Shown: positions 40,736-48,635 of the stretch, piece by piece | Layout of the letters: each line of letters starts with the position of its first letter | Position numbering within the stretch: position 1 is the first letter of the stretch | Origin: an uncultured Verrucomicrobia subdivision 3 bacterium | GTDB lineage: Bacteria > Verrucomicrobiota > Verrucomicrobiae > Limisphaerales > UBA11358 | Direction of reading: 5' to 3' | Assembly: GCA_903921455.1 (NCBI GenBank) | Contig: CAIXPZ010000090.1 | Location: forward strand, 1-50,001 | DNA: 50,001 nucleotides | Notes under the pieces: model-generated | Told to the model about the DNA's origin: nothing | The model's database searches: none | What the model saw: only the letters and a program-made list of their open reading frames with translations | Translations under genes and position numbers: made by a program

Positions 40736-41035
40736 ATGGCTGAATCAACGAATATTGTGGCGGCGACCGGCAAGCGCAAACAGCGCGTCGGTGAGGTTGT
40801 CTCGAACAAGATGACCAAGACGATTGTGGTGCGCGTGGAACGCCGTTTCCCGCATCCGAAATTCAAGAAAATCGTCACCTCTTACAAGAAGTTTTACGCG
40901 CACGACGAAAAAGCGCAGGCGAAACCGGGCGACACCGTTCGCATTGAGGAATCCCGCCCGTTGTCGAAGTTGAAACGTTGGACGCTCGTCGAAGTGGTCG
41001 AGCGCGGCGAGGCTCTAACCGCAGTCGCAGCCTGA
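40736..41035 (+). CDS. rpsQ: 30S ribosomal protein S17
   Basis: Binds the 5' domain of 16S rRNA early in assembly. 99 residues, about 15 longer than E. coli because of an N-terminal run ([20 protein letters not shown]) before the core [20 protein letters not shown]. The C-terminus has [20 protein letters not shown]. It lies 6 nt after rpmC behind AATAATTTTGT, with no Shine-Dalgarno sequence. Confidence 0.96.
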   Translation: MAESTNIVAATGKRKQRVGEVVSNKMTKTIVVRVERRFPHPKFKKIVTSYKKFYAHDEKAQAKPGDTVRIEESRPLSKLKRWTLVEVVERGEALTAVAA

Positions 41036-41045
41036 TTATAAATTT

Positions 41046-41411
41046 ATGTTGCAAGTTCGATCCAGTTTGGATGTGGCGGACAACACCGGTGCCAAGGTGG
41101 CTTGGAACATCGGCGTGCTCGGTCGCAACCAGCGTTATGCCGGCATCGGCGACGTCATTAAGGTTCACATTAAAGAAGCCGCGCCGGATGGCTCGGTTAA
41201 AAAAGGCGAAGTGCATGACGCCGTCGTCGTTCGCACGCGTCACATTATCACGCGCAATGACGGCTCGGTGCTGCGCTTCGACAGCAACGCCTGCGTCATC
41301 ATTGACAAGGAATTGAATCCGAAGGGCACGCGCATTTTCGGTCCGGTCGCCCGTGAGCTGCGCGAAAAGAAGTTCATGAAGATCATTTCACTTGCACCGG
41401 AAGTTATTTGA
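41046..41411 (+). CDS. rplN: 50S ribosomal protein L14
   Basis: Large-subunit interface protein that forms bridges to 16S rRNA. 121 residues, normal length: [20 protein letters not shown], then [27 protein letters not shown] and [20 protein letters not shown]. It starts 10 nt after rpsQ behind TTATAAATTT without a Shine-Dalgarno sequence. Confidence 0.98.
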   Translation: MLQVRSSLDVADNTGAKVAWNIGVLGRNQRYAGIGDVIKVHIKEAAPDGSVKKGEVHDAVVVRTRHIITRNDGSVLRFDSNACVIIDKELNPKGTRIFGPVARELREKKFMKIISLAPEVI

Positions 41412-41416
41412 AGGTT

Positions 41417-41656
41417 ATGTCAAAATTTCACGTTAAAAAAGGCGATCAGGTCACTGTCATCGCTGGCAAAGAAAAGGGCAAAAGCGGCAAGATCATTCAT
41501 GTGCTGACGGAAAAGCAGCGCGTGATTGTCGAAGGCCTGCAGATGGTCAAGAAGCACGTCAAGAAGAGCCAGCAGAACCCGAACGGAGCGATTCTCGACC
41601 GCGAAGGTTCGATTCACATCTCGAATGTGAAAAAAGCGGAGGCAGCTGCCGCGTAA
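41417..41656 (+). CDS. rplX: 50S ribosomal protein L24
   Basis: Assembly initiator of the large subunit. 79 residues, shorter than E. coli (about 104) but with the KOW motif intact ([20 protein letters not shown]) and [19 protein letters not shown]. The missing part is the C-terminal tail. An in-frame TTG at 41408 overlaps the rplN stop, but the ATG at 41417, preceded by GAAGG, fits better. Confidence 0.96.
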   Translation: MSKFHVKKGDQVTVIAGKEKGKSGKIIHVLTEKQRVIVEGLQMVKKHVKKSQQNPNGAILDREGSIHISNVKKAEAAAA

Positions 41657-41663
41657 ATAATTT

Positions 41664-41681
41664 TCACGGCCGATACCGTGA
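41664..41681. repeat. Hairpin repeat in the rplX-rplE spacer
   Basis: A perfect 6-bp inverted repeat, TCACGG (41664-41669) and CCGTGA (41676-41681), with loop CCGATA, 9 nt upstream of the rplE ATG. A closely related hairpin (TTCACGGCC-taaa-CCGTGAA core) lies at 43525-43546 before rplR. It could affect translation of rplE or be a small mobile palindrome. Confidence 0.6.
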
Positions 41682-41689
41682 GTTTAAAA

Positions 41690-42232
41690 ATGAAAGCCAG
41701 ACTTTACAAAAAATATACCGACGAAGTGGTGCCGGCGCTTAAGGCGAAGCACAACTTTGCGAACATTCACCAGATTCCGAAGTTCGTTAAGATCGTCGTC
41801 AACATGGGCATTAACGCCTCGCTGGAAAAAGGCGCCCTGGAAGATGCCTCCAAAGACCTGACGCAATTGACTGGCCGCAAGCCGATTGTCAGCCGGTCGA
41901 AGAAGGATGTTGCTAATTTCAAGTTGCGTAAAAATCAGGCGATTGGTTGCCGGGTGACGCTCCGTGGCGATGCCATGTATGAATTTTACGACCGCTTGGT
42001 TGCCACCGCCCTGCCGCGCATCCGCGATTTCCGCGGGTTGTCGCCGCGCAAATTTGACGGCCGTGGTAATTACACTTTCGGTGTGCCGGATCAGACCATT
42101 TTTCCGGAAATTGAACTCGAAAAGATTAAGCGCCAGCAGGGCATGGACATCACGATCGTGACCACCGCCGGCAAAAACGACCTGGCGCACGACCTGTTGA
42201 AACTGATGGGTTTTCCGTTCGCAGACAAATAA
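41690..42232 (+). CDS. rplE: 50S ribosomal protein L5
   Basis: Binds 5S rRNA and contacts P-site tRNA. 180 residues from the ATG at 41690 ([18 protein letters not shown]), matching family N-termini. An in-frame GTG at 41678 lies in the hairpin stem and would add only four residues. Conserved stretches are [34 protein letters not shown] and [17 protein letters not shown]. It is preceded by TTTAAAA, with no Shine-Dalgarno sequence. Confidence 0.97.
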   Translation: MKARLYKKYTDEVVPALKAKHNFANIHQIPKFVKIVVNMGINASLEKGALEDASKDLTQLTGRKPIVSRSKKDVANFKLRKNQAIGCRVTLRGDAMYEFYDRLVATALPRIRDFRGLSPRKFDGRGNYTFGVPDQTIFPEIELEKIKRQQGMDITIVTTAGKNDLAHDLLKLMGFPFADK

Positions 42233-42240
42233 TTTTAGTT

Positions 42241-42510
42241 ATGGCCAAGAAATCCTGGATTGAGCGGAACAACCGCAAAAAAGAAACGGTGAAGAAATAC
42301 GCCGCGATTCGCGCTGAACTTAAGGCGAAGCGGGACTACGCCGGCCTGGCGCAGCTGCCCCGTGACGCCAGCCCCACGCGCGTGGTGAACCGCTGCGCGT
42401 TCAGTGGCCGTCGCCGCGGTTATTGGCGCAAGTTCGGGGTCTCGCGTTTGACGTTCCGCGAAGCGGCGTTGAACGGGTTGATTCCCGGGGTGACTAAGGC
42501 CAGTTGGTGA
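42241..42510 (+). CDS. rpsN: 30S ribosomal protein S14 (zinc-free form)
   Basis: Head protein of the small subunit. 89 residues, the long form: [20 protein letters not shown], then [20 protein letters not shown] and the C-terminal [20 protein letters not shown]. Only one Cys is present, so it lacks the CxxC pair of the zinc-binding short form. The 74 nt to rpsH are unusually long for this operon and hold only a weak GTTTCG/CGAAAC inverted repeat. Confidence 0.97.
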   Translation: MAKKSWIERNNRKKETVKKYAAIRAELKAKRDYAGLAQLPRDASPTRVVNRCAFSGRRRGYWRKFGVSRLTFREAALNGLIPGVTKASW

Positions 42511-42584
42511 AATTTGCTCGTGCTGGCTGTCGGTTTCGCAATTGTGCGGGAGCCGAAACGCAGGACGAAAGTTAAAAAGTAAAT

Positions 42585-42971
42585 ATGAGTGATCCGATTT
42601 CTGACATGTTGACGCGCATCCGCAACGCGGGTGCGGCGCAATTGCCCTCTGTCGAACTGCCGCATTCACGCATCAAGGAAAGCGTGGCAAAATTGTTGCA
42701 GCAGCAGGGTTACATCACCGACGTCTCGGTCGTCGGCGACACCAAGAAGACCCTCAAGCTGCGCCTGAAGTTCAATGGCAAGAAGAGCGTCATTGAAGGC
42801 CTGAAACGCGTCAGCAAGCCCGGTTTGCGCCGCTATGTGGGCGCGACGGAAATTCCCCGTGTGCGCGGCGGACTGGGCGTGGCGATTGTCTCGACCTCGG
42901 AAGGTCTGTTGACCGACCAGCAGGCGCGCAAGAAAAACCTCGGCGGAGAACTTCTCTGCTACATCTGGTAA
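42585..42971 (+). CDS. rpsH: 30S ribosomal protein S8
   Basis: Central-domain 16S rRNA binder; in E. coli it is the repressor of the spc operon. 128 residues, normal size: MSDPISDMLTRIRNAGAAQL, VELPHSRIKESVAKLL and the C-terminal IVSTSEGLLTDQQARKKNLG. Its start follows TTAAAAAGTAAAT. Autoregulation through an rRNA-like mRNA site near rplE is known in enterobacteria; I cannot recognise such a site here. Confidence 0.98.
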   Translation: MSDPISDMLTRIRNAGAAQLPSVELPHSRIKESVAKLLQQQGYITDVSVVGDTKKTLKLRLKFNGKKSVIEGLKRVSKPGLRRYVGATEIPRVRGGLGVAIVSTSEGLLTDQQARKKNLGGELLCYIW

Positions 42972-42979
42972 TATTTTTT

Positions 42980-43516
42980 ATGTCTCGTATTGGAAAACAG
43001 CCGATTGCCATTCCCGCCAAGGTCAAGGTGGATGTGAAAGGGCAAAAAGTTTCTGTCGAAGGCCCCAAGGGCAAGCTGGCCTGGGAACTACCCGAGCGCA
43101 CCAGCCTCAAGGTTGAGGGCGATAAGATTGTCGTGAGCCGCGCCGGTGAAGACGCGCAGGCCAAGGCGTTGCACGGCTTGAGCCGCGCGCTCGTCAACAA
43201 CATGGTCAAGGGTGTCACGGAAGGCTTTGTCAAAAAGCTGGAAATCCAGGGCGTCGGCTTCAAGGCCGCCGTTCAGGGCAAGGTGGTCAACCTCTCCCTC
43301 GGCTTCTCGCACCCGATTAATTACACCATTCCCGACCAGATTAAAGTTACGGTTGAGGAAAACACCAAGCTGACGATTGAAGGGCCCGATAAGATGATTG
43401 TCGGCAAGGTCGCTTCCGAAATCCGGGCTTACTACCCGCCGGAACCTTACAAAGGTAAGGGTGTCCGTTATGCTGGCGAACACGTCGTCCGCAAGGAAGG
43501 CAAAACCGTCCAATAA
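42980..43516 (+). CDS. rplF: 50S ribosomal protein L6
   Basis: Located near the factor-binding site and sarcin-ricin loop. 178 residues, normal length: MSRIGKQPIAIPAKVKVDVK, GLSRALVNNMVKGVTEGF and the C-terminal YKGKGVRYAGEHVVRKEGKT. It starts 8 nt after rpsH behind TAATATTTTTT, with no Shine-Dalgarno sequence. Confidence 0.98.
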   Translation: MSRIGKQPIAIPAKVKVDVKGQKVSVEGPKGKLAWELPERTSLKVEGDKIVVSRAGEDAQAKALHGLSRALVNNMVKGVTEGFVKKLEIQGVGFKAAVQGKVVNLSLGFSHPINYTIPDQIKVTVEENTKLTIEGPDKMIVGKVASEIRAYYPPEPYKGKGVRYAGEHVVRKEGKTVQ

Positions 43517-43524
43517 TAATTTTA

Positions 43525-43546
43525 GTTCACGGCCTAAACCGTGAAC
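43525..43546. repeat. Hairpin repeat in the rplF-rplR spacer
   Basis: A perfect 8-bp inverted repeat, GTTCACGG (43525-43532) and CCGTGAAC (43539-43546), with a 6-nt loop, ending 8 nt before the rplR ATG. It shares stem and loop pattern with 41664-41681. No T-tract follows, so a terminator is unlikely inside this operon. Confidence 0.65.
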
Positions 43547-43554
43547 CCACTGAG

Positions 43555-43914
43555 ATGAGAACCGAAAAAAAATTAAAACTGAAGCAGTTGCGCCATTGGC
43601 GCATTCGCAAACGGGTCAGCGGCACGGCCGAGCGCCCGCGCATGAGCGTCCGCTTCACCAACGAAAACATCCACGTCCAGTTTATTGACGACGTTGCCGG
43701 CAAAACGCTTGCCGCCACCTCGACGGTGACCAAGGGCAAGGTGCGGGAATTGTCCGCCAATGTGGATGGTGCGAAAAAAGTCGGCGCGAACGCGGCGAAA
43801 GCGGCGATTGACAAGGGCATCTCGGCGGTGGTGTTCGACCGTGGTGGCACGCGTTATCACGGCAAGATCAAGGCTCTGGCCGATGCCGCGCGCGAAGCCG
43901 GATTGAAATTTTAA
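43555..43914 (+). CDS. rplR: 50S ribosomal protein L18
   Basis: 5S rRNA-binding protein. 119 residues, normal size. An Arg/Lys-rich N-terminus (KLKLKQLRHWRIRKRVSG) precedes RPRMSVRFTNENIHVQFIDD, and the C-terminus is FDRGGTRYHGKIKALADAAR. It starts 38 nt after rplF, a gap largely filled by the hairpin at 43525-43546. Confidence 0.97.
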   Translation: MRTEKKLKLKQLRHWRIRKRVSGTAERPRMSVRFTNENIHVQFIDDVAGKTLAATSTVTKGKVRELSANVDGAKKVGANAAKAAIDKGISAVVFDRGGTRYHGKIKALADAAREAGLKF

Positions 43915-43934
43915 CCTGAACCGGAGAATTTATT

Positions 43935-44618
43935 GTGGCTGAAAACGAAAACATTCCAGTAGTTCCTGCTGCCGCTCCCGAAGCGCCGAAACCGCCGACT
44001 GAATCGCGTGGTGGTGGGCGCGGTGGATTTGGCGGACGCGGTGGTCAGGGCGGTCGTGGCGGTGGCCGTGGCCGTCGCCCGGATGTCGGCGAAAATGCCT
44101 TTGCCAAGGGTGGCGAAGAGATCGTCGAAAAAGTGGTCTTCATCAACCGCTCCTCGAAAGTCGTGAAGGGCGGACGCCGCTTCAAATTCAGCGCGCTCGT
44201 CGTCGTCGGCGACAAAAAGGGCAAAGTGGGTATCGCCCTCGGCAAGGCGTCGGAAGTCGCGGATGCCATTAAGCGCGGCGGCGAACTCGCCCGCAACAAG
44301 ATGCAATCGGTCTCGTTGAAAGACGTCACGATTCCGCACGAAGTGTATTCCTGCTACGGTGGGGCAAAAATCCTCCTCCGGCCGGCCTCGCCCGGCACCG
44401 GCATTATTGCCGGTAAAACCGTTCGTTCTGTTTTGGAATCCGCCGGCGTGAAAGACATTTTGACGAAATCGCTCGGTTCCAAGAACGCGGCGAACGTTGT
44501 CAAAGCGACTTTGAACGGACTGTTGAGCCTCCGCACTCGCGAGCAGATTTATACCTCGCGCGGTTTGGAAATTAAAAAGGTTGCCACGCCCAAGGCTCCT
44601 GAAGTGGTAGCGGCTTAA
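43935..44618 (+). CDS. rpsE: 30S ribosomal protein S5 with Gly/Arg-rich N-terminal extension
   Basis: Decoding-fidelity protein of the 30S body. 227 residues against about 166 in E. coli. The extra part is an N-terminal extension: an Ala/Pro segment (ENIPVVPAAAPEAPKPP) then a run of RGG-type repeats at about residues 24-47 (ESRGGGRGGFGGRGG and onward). The S5 core begins near residue 55 with GGEEIVEKVVFINRSSKVVK, the KGGRRFKFSALVVVGD strand and GKASEVADAIKRGGELA. The start is GTG at 43935, with GGAG 12 nt before it, one of the few Shine-Dalgarno-like sites in the operon. rpmD is absent downstream. Confidence 0.96.
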   Translation: MAENENIPVVPAAAPEAPKPPTESRGGGRGGFGGRGGQGGRGGGRGRRPDVGENAFAKGGEEIVEKVVFINRSSKVVKGGRRFKFSALVVVGDKKGKVGIALGKASEVADAIKRGGELARNKMQSVSLKDVTIPHEVYSCYGGAKILLRPASPGTGIIAGKTVRSVLESAGVKDILTKSLGSKNAANVVKATLNGLLSLRTREQIYTSRGLEIKKVATPKAPEVVAA

Positions 44619-44629
44619 AAATAATCTCT

Positions 44630-45103
44630 ATGCGACTGCACAATCTTAAACCCCGTCCCGGCGCGAAGCACCGCACCAAGCGGCTCGGTCAAGGCGAATC
44701 CAGCGGCCGTGGCAAAACGGCCGGTCGTGGTGGCAAGGGCCAGACCGCCCGTTCCGGCAGCTCGATCCGTATCGGTTTCGAAGGCGGCCAGATGCCGCTC
44801 ATCCGCCGCATCCCCAAGCGTGGTTTTAACAATGCCCGCTTCACCACGGCCTATAGCCCGGTGAACGTTGGCGATCTGAACCAGTTTGAAGACGGGGCCC
44901 GCGTTGATGAAACGGCGTTGCGTTCCGTGGGGCTGGCCAATGGCCCCAAACTCGGGATCAAGATTCTCGGCACCGGTGATCTGACCAAGAAATTGGTCGT
45001 GATCGTCAGCGCCATCAGCGCCTCGGCGAAAACGAAGATTGAAGCCAAAGGCGGCAAGGTCGAAATCATCGCCAAAAAATCTCCGGCTCCGGCCAAGAAA
45101 TAA
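44630..45103 (+). CDS. rplO: 50S ribosomal protein L15
   Basis: Late-assembly protein of the large subunit. 157 residues: MRLHNLKPRPGAKHRTKRLG, the Gly/Lys-rich GRGKTAGRGGKGQTARSGSS, then FEGGQMPLIRRIPKRGFNN. The C-terminus is a Lys/Ala-rich tail after EAKGGKVEII. It follows rpsE by 11 nt; L30, usually encoded between them, is missing. Confidence 0.97.
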   Translation: MRLHNLKPRPGAKHRTKRLGQGESSGRGKTAGRGGKGQTARSGSSIRIGFEGGQMPLIRRIPKRGFNNARFTTAYSPVNVGDLNQFEDGARVDETALRSVGLANGPKLGIKILGTGDLTKKLVVIVSAISASAKTKIEAKGGKVEIIAKKSPAPAKK

Positions 45104-45115
45104 CTGGGCTGAAGA

Positions 45116-46504
45116 ATGTTTCGCTCCATCGCCAGCACCCTTAGCAATTGTTTCAAGATTCCGGAATTAAAGTCCCGGATCTTGTTTACGCTCGGACTTT
45201 TGGCGGTTTGCCGTCTTTTGGCGGTTATTCGTATTCCCGGCTTGAACGGCGATGCGCTCTCGCATTTTTTCGCGACCAAGGGCGGCGACGGTGGTCTCTT
45301 GGGAATGTATAACACCTTTGCCGGCGGCGCGTTTGAACATTGCGCCATCGGTTCGCTGGGCATCATGCCCTACATCAGCGCGACGATCATCATTCAATTG
45401 CTCACGGCGGTGGTTCCGCGTTTGAGTAAGCTGGTCCGTGAAGAAGGGGGTCGCACTCAGATCATCAAATACGGTCGTTACCTCACGGTGCTATTGTGCA
45501 TCGGCCAGGGCATTTATTTTGCCAACAGCTGGCTGCATCCCGAAGGCCAGTTCCCGGGGATCGGTCAATTGGTGCTCATACAGAATCAATTTGCCTATTA
45601 CTTTGTGACCGTCACGGTCATGACTGCGGGCACGATGTTGTTGATGTGGCTGGGCGAGCAAATCACCGAGCGCGGCATTGGCAACGGTGTTTCCCTCGTC
45701 ATTACCATCGGCATTCTGGCCCGTCTGCCCCGTGCCGTGCGCGCCTTGATTGATATGTTTCATCCTGCCGGCGGCCTGGAGTCGAATTACCACTTTGCTG
45801 GAACCGGCGTGTTGCTGCTATTGTTGCTCGTGATGGTCGTCGGCGGCGTCATTGCGATTACGCAAGCCCAGCGGAAGATTCCGGTCCAATATGCCCAGCG
45901 CGCCGTTGGCCGTAAGATGTATGCGGGCGGCACGTCGTTCATGCCGCTGCGGGTGAACTACGCCGGTGTCATGCCGATTATTTTTGCGCAGTCCATTCTG
46001 ATGTTCCCGCAGCCGGTTTGCAGTTGGCTGGCGAATGCCTTCGCCAAGGTGCCGGCCTTGCAGGATTTCTTCCGTGGCTTGGCGCAAACCTTGAATTATG
46101 GTTCCTGGCTTTACATGGGAATCTACTCGGCGATGATTTTGTTCTTCTCCTATTTCTGGGTGGCCACGCAGTTTAATGAGATCCAGATTGCCGACGACCT
46201 GAAGAAAAACGGTGGGTATATTCCCGGGGTGCGTCCGGGGCAGGGCACGAGTGACTACCTGCACCACGCCATGAGCCGCATTACGCTAGCGGGTGCAATT
46301 TTCCTGACCATCATCGCCACCATCCCCATCGTTTTGGGACGTAAGCTCAACATTCCCCCGGATGTGGCCCAATTTTTTGGCGGCACCAGCATTTTGATCG
46401 CGGTCGGTGTTCTGCTCGACACGATGCGGCAGGTGGAATCGCACCTGATGATGCGCCACTACGATGGGTTCCTGAAAAAGGGCAAGATTCGCGGCCGGTT
46501 TTAA
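45116..46504 (+). CDS. secY: Preprotein translocase subunit SecY
   Basis: Channel subunit of SecYEG, inner membrane. 462 residues with about ten transmembrane helices. It starts MFRSIASTLSNCFKIPELKS and shows the conserved LGIMPYISATIIIQLLTAVV and WLGEQITERGIGNGVS, with IPVQYAQRAVGRKMYAGGTS in a cytoplasmic loop and the C-terminal RHYDGFLKKGKIRGRF. Slightly longer than E. coli (443). Its place after rplO is the standard one. Confidence 0.98.
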   Translation: MFRSIASTLSNCFKIPELKSRILFTLGLLAVCRLLAVIRIPGLNGDALSHFFATKGGDGGLLGMYNTFAGGAFEHCAIGSLGIMPYISATIIIQLLTAVVPRLSKLVREEGGRTQIIKYGRYLTVLLCIGQGIYFANSWLHPEGQFPGIGQLVLIQNQFAYYFVTVTVMTAGTMLLMWLGEQITERGIGNGVSLVITIGILARLPRAVRALIDMFHPAGGLESNYHFAGTGVLLLLLLVMVVGGVIAITQAQRKIPVQYAQRAVGRKMYAGGTSFMPLRVNYAGVMPIIFAQSILMFPQPVCSWLANAFAKVPALQDFFRGLAQTLNYGSWLYMGIYSAMILFFSYFWVATQFNEIQIADDLKKNGGYIPGVRPGQGTSDYLHHAMSRITLAGAIFLTIIATIPIVLGRKLNIPPDVAQFFGGTSILIAVGVLLDTMRQVESHLMMRHYDGFLKKGKIRGRF

Positions 46505-46509
46505 TTTTT

Positions 46510-47292
46510 GTGGCTGGGATAAAGCTCAAGTCAGCGGACGATTTGAAATTGATGCGTCCGGCGGGTTGGGTGGCCGGTAGAGTGTTGGATGAGATCGCGG
46601 CGTTCATCAAGCCGGGCTTGACCACGCGCCAGCTTGACAATTTTGCGGCCGAGCGGATCAAGAGTTACGACGCCCGGAGCGCGTTTCTCGGGTATCGGAA
46701 ATTTCCGTGTCATACCTGTCTGTCAGTGAACGACGAAGTGGTGCACGGGATCGCGTCGGAACGCGAATTGAAATTTGGCGACATCGTCAGTGTGGATGTC
46801 GGCGTGGTTCATAAGGGTTTTATCGGCGATACGGCACGGACCGTGGCGGTGGGCGGGTGTGGTGTCGCGGCGCAACGATTGCTGGACGTGACGGAGCAGT
46901 CACTCTACTTGGGCATCGCGCAGGCGCGGCCCGGTAATCGCGTGCTGGATGTATCGCGGGCGGTTCAGCGGTATGTTGAGCAAAACGGGTTTAGCGTGGT
47001 GCGTGAATTTGTGGGTCATGGCGTTGGTCGATCGATGCACGAAGAGCCGCAAGTGCCGAATTTTGACGAGGGTAAGAAAACCTCGCCGAAATTGAAGGCG
47101 GGCATGACGATTGCCATTGAGCCCATGGTGAATGTGGGGCGTCCCGAGGTAAAAATACTGAAAGACGGCTGGACAGTGGTGACGCAAGATGGTTCACTAT
47201 CTGCCCATTTTGAGCATACCGTCCTCGTTACGGACGGCGAGCCGGAGATTTTGACATGGGCGAAGATGCCTTCCGCGTTGAAGCCCGCGTGA
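46510..47292 (+). CDS. map: Methionine aminopeptidase, type I
   Basis: Removes the initiator Met from nascent proteins. 260 residues from a GTG at 46510 (MAGIKLKSADDLKLMRPAGW). Metal ligands and active-site residues are in place: His in VNDEVVHG, Asp in VSVDVGVVHKGFIGDTA, His in FVGHGVGRSMHEEPQVPNF and Glu in IAIEPMVN. It follows secY by 5 nt; adk, commonly between them, is absent. Its last 37 nt overlap the start of infA. Confidence 0.97.
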   Translation: MAGIKLKSADDLKLMRPAGWVAGRVLDEIAAFIKPGLTTRQLDNFAAERIKSYDARSAFLGYRKFPCHTCLSVNDEVVHGIASERELKFGDIVSVDVGVVHKGFIGDTARTVAVGGCGVAAQRLLDVTEQSLYLGIAQARPGNRVLDVSRAVQRYVEQNGFSVVREFVGHGVGRSMHEEPQVPNFDEGKKTSPKLKAGMTIAIEPMVNVGRPEVKILKDGWTVVTQDGSLSAHFEHTVLVTDGEPEILTWAKMPSALKPA

Positions 47293-47477
47293 TTGAAGCG
47301 ATGCCCAATGGCACGTTTTGCGCGGAGTTGAGCAACGGCCACCGCCTCACGGCGTTTGTGGCCGGGCGGGATCAGAGGATTTTTGCCGGCGCGAAAGCCG
47401 GTGACAAAGTGAAGTTACAATTGACGCCTTACGACTTGAGCGTGGGGCGTATTTTAGTCGAAACGAAAAAGATTTAA
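47256..47477 (+). CDS. infA: Translation initiation factor IF-1
   Basis: Binds the 30S A site during initiation. 73 residues, single OB fold: [37 protein letters not shown] and [18 protein letters not shown]. The ATG at 47256 lies inside map (37-nt overlap, different frame). No other ATG or GTG upstream of the conserved core gives a full OB fold, so the overlap looks real and suggests coupled translation. Confidence 0.95.
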   Translation: MGEDAFRVEARVIEAMPNGTFCAELSNGHRLTAFVAGRDQRIFAGAKAGDKVKLQLTPYDLSVGRILVETKKI

Positions 47478-47479
47478 GC

Positions 47480-47593
47480 ATGAAAGTCAGAGCGTCAGTT
47501 AAAAAATTGTGTGAGCACTGCAAAATCGTGAAGCGGCGCGGGGTCATCCGCGTCATTTGCACGAACAAACGCCACAAGCAACGTCAAGGTTAA
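47480..47593 (+). CDS. rpmJ: 50S ribosomal protein L36
   Basis: 37-residue zinc-ribbon protein of the large subunit. It reads [20 protein letters not shown], with zinc ligands Cys11, Cys14, Cys27 and His32, so it is the zinc-binding (C+) form. It starts 2 nt after infA and precedes rpsM, the conserved infA-rpmJ-rpsM order. Confidence 0.97.
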   Translation: MKVRASVKKLCEHCKIVKRRGVIRVICTNKRHKQRQG

Positions 47594-47603
47594 TTAATAA
47601 TTT

Positions 47604-47999
47604 ATGGCACGCATCATTGGTGTAGAAATTCCGCCGGGCAAGCGCATTGATATCGCGCTCCGTTACATTTACGGCATCGGCCCCGTCAACGCGAAGGAAG
47701 TTCTCGAACGCGCGAACATCGACCCTTCGATTCGCGCGAAGGATTTGACCGAGGCGCAACTTTCCCAGATCGTTCATGCGATTCAGGAGGGCAAATACGT
47801 CATCGAAGGCGATCTGCGCCGCGAGCTCGGCATGAACCTCAAGCGTCTGCAGGGCATCAAGTGCTACCGTGGCATCCGCCACATGCGCAGCCTGCCCGTG
47901 CGCGGTCAGCGCACCCAGACCAACGCCCGCACGCGCAAAGGTCCGCGTAAGACGGTTGGCGTGCAGCGCAATCCGACCGCCAAAGCTGGTATCCACTAA
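47604..47999 (+). CDS. rpsM: 30S ribosomal protein S13
   Basis: Head protein contacting P-site tRNA and the large subunit. 131 residues: [54 protein letters not shown] and the C-terminal [19 protein letters not shown]. Preceded by TTAATTAATAATTT with no Shine-Dalgarno sequence. First gene of the alpha-operon part. Confidence 0.98.
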   Translation: MARIIGVEIPPGKRIDIALRYIYGIGPVNAKEVLERANIDPSIRAKDLTEAQLSQIVHAIQEGKYVIEGDLRRELGMNLKRLQGIKCYRGIRHMRSLPVRGQRTQTNARTRKGPRKTVGVQRNPTAKAGIH

Positions 48000-48014
48000 T
48001 AACTAAATTTCGAT

Positions 48015-48599
48015 ATGTCCGAAGAAAAAAAGAAACCAGCCGCGCCGAAGAAGGAAAAAGAAGTGAAGCCTGTTGCTGCCGCCGCCGCCGCCGCGCCGGA
48101 AGCGAAGCCGGCGAAGAAAAAAGCTGCGCCCGCTGCTGAAGCCGCGCCCGCCGCACCCGCTGAACCGGTTGCGATTGCGGTGCCGACCGCTGCGGATTTG
48201 CTTGGTGAAGATCCGAACGCAAAGAAGGTCGTCAAGGCCAAGCATGCGAAGAACATCATTTCAGGCATTGCGAATATTCTTGCCACTTTCAACAACACTC
48301 AGGTCACCATCACCGACGCTCAGGGCAACCTGATCGGTTGGTCGAGCGCCGGTCGCGTGGGCTTCAAGGGGTCGCGCAAGAGTTCGGCTTACGCCGCGCA
48401 GATGGTCGCGCAGGACGCCGCCCGCCAGGCCATGGCGCACGGCATGAAGGAAGTTGAAATCCGCGTCAAGGGTCCTGGCTCCGGCCGTGAATCCGCGATC
48501 CGCGCGCTCCAGGCCATCGGTCTGGAGATCAGCACCATCAAGGACGTGACGCCCGTGCCGCACAACGGCTGCCGTCCGCGCAAGAAACGCCGCGTTTAA
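48015..48599 (+). CDS. rpsK: 30S ribosomal protein S11 with Ala/Lys/Pro-rich N-terminal extension
   Basis: Platform protein near the mRNA exit. 194 residues against about 129 in E. coli. Residues 1-70 are a low-complexity Ala/Lys/Pro/Glu extension ([20 protein letters not shown], then Ala runs), apparently disordered. The S11 core starts near residue 75 with [20 protein letters not shown] and continues with [20 protein letters not shown] and [17 protein letters not shown]. The frame is continuous with no stop, so this is not a frameshift artefact. A shorter start is not evident; no ATG or GTG lies near the core. Confidence 0.95.
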   Translation: MSEEKKKPAAPKKEKEVKPVAAAAAAAPEAKPAKKKAAPAAEAAPAAPAEPVAIAVPTAADLLGEDPNAKKVVKAKHAKNIISGIANILATFNNTQVTITDAQGNLIGWSSAGRVGFKGSRKSSAYAAQMVAQDAARQAMAHGMKEVEIRVKGPGSGRESAIRALQAIGLEISTIKDVTPVPHNGCRPRKKRRV

Positions 48600-48635
48600 A
48601 AATTTTCAATCGCAAACCGTAAATAATATTTTTCT

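Noticed and set aside
39598..40878. A 426-codon open frame on the minus strand across rpsC-rplP-rpmC-rpsQ
   Set aside because: Spans several certain ribosomal genes and their spacers on the other strand and has no recognisable motif.
48015..48240. A frameshift or misjoined gene at the start of rpsK
   Set aside because: The frame is open throughout, the start context fits the operon, and no alternative start exists near the S11 core.
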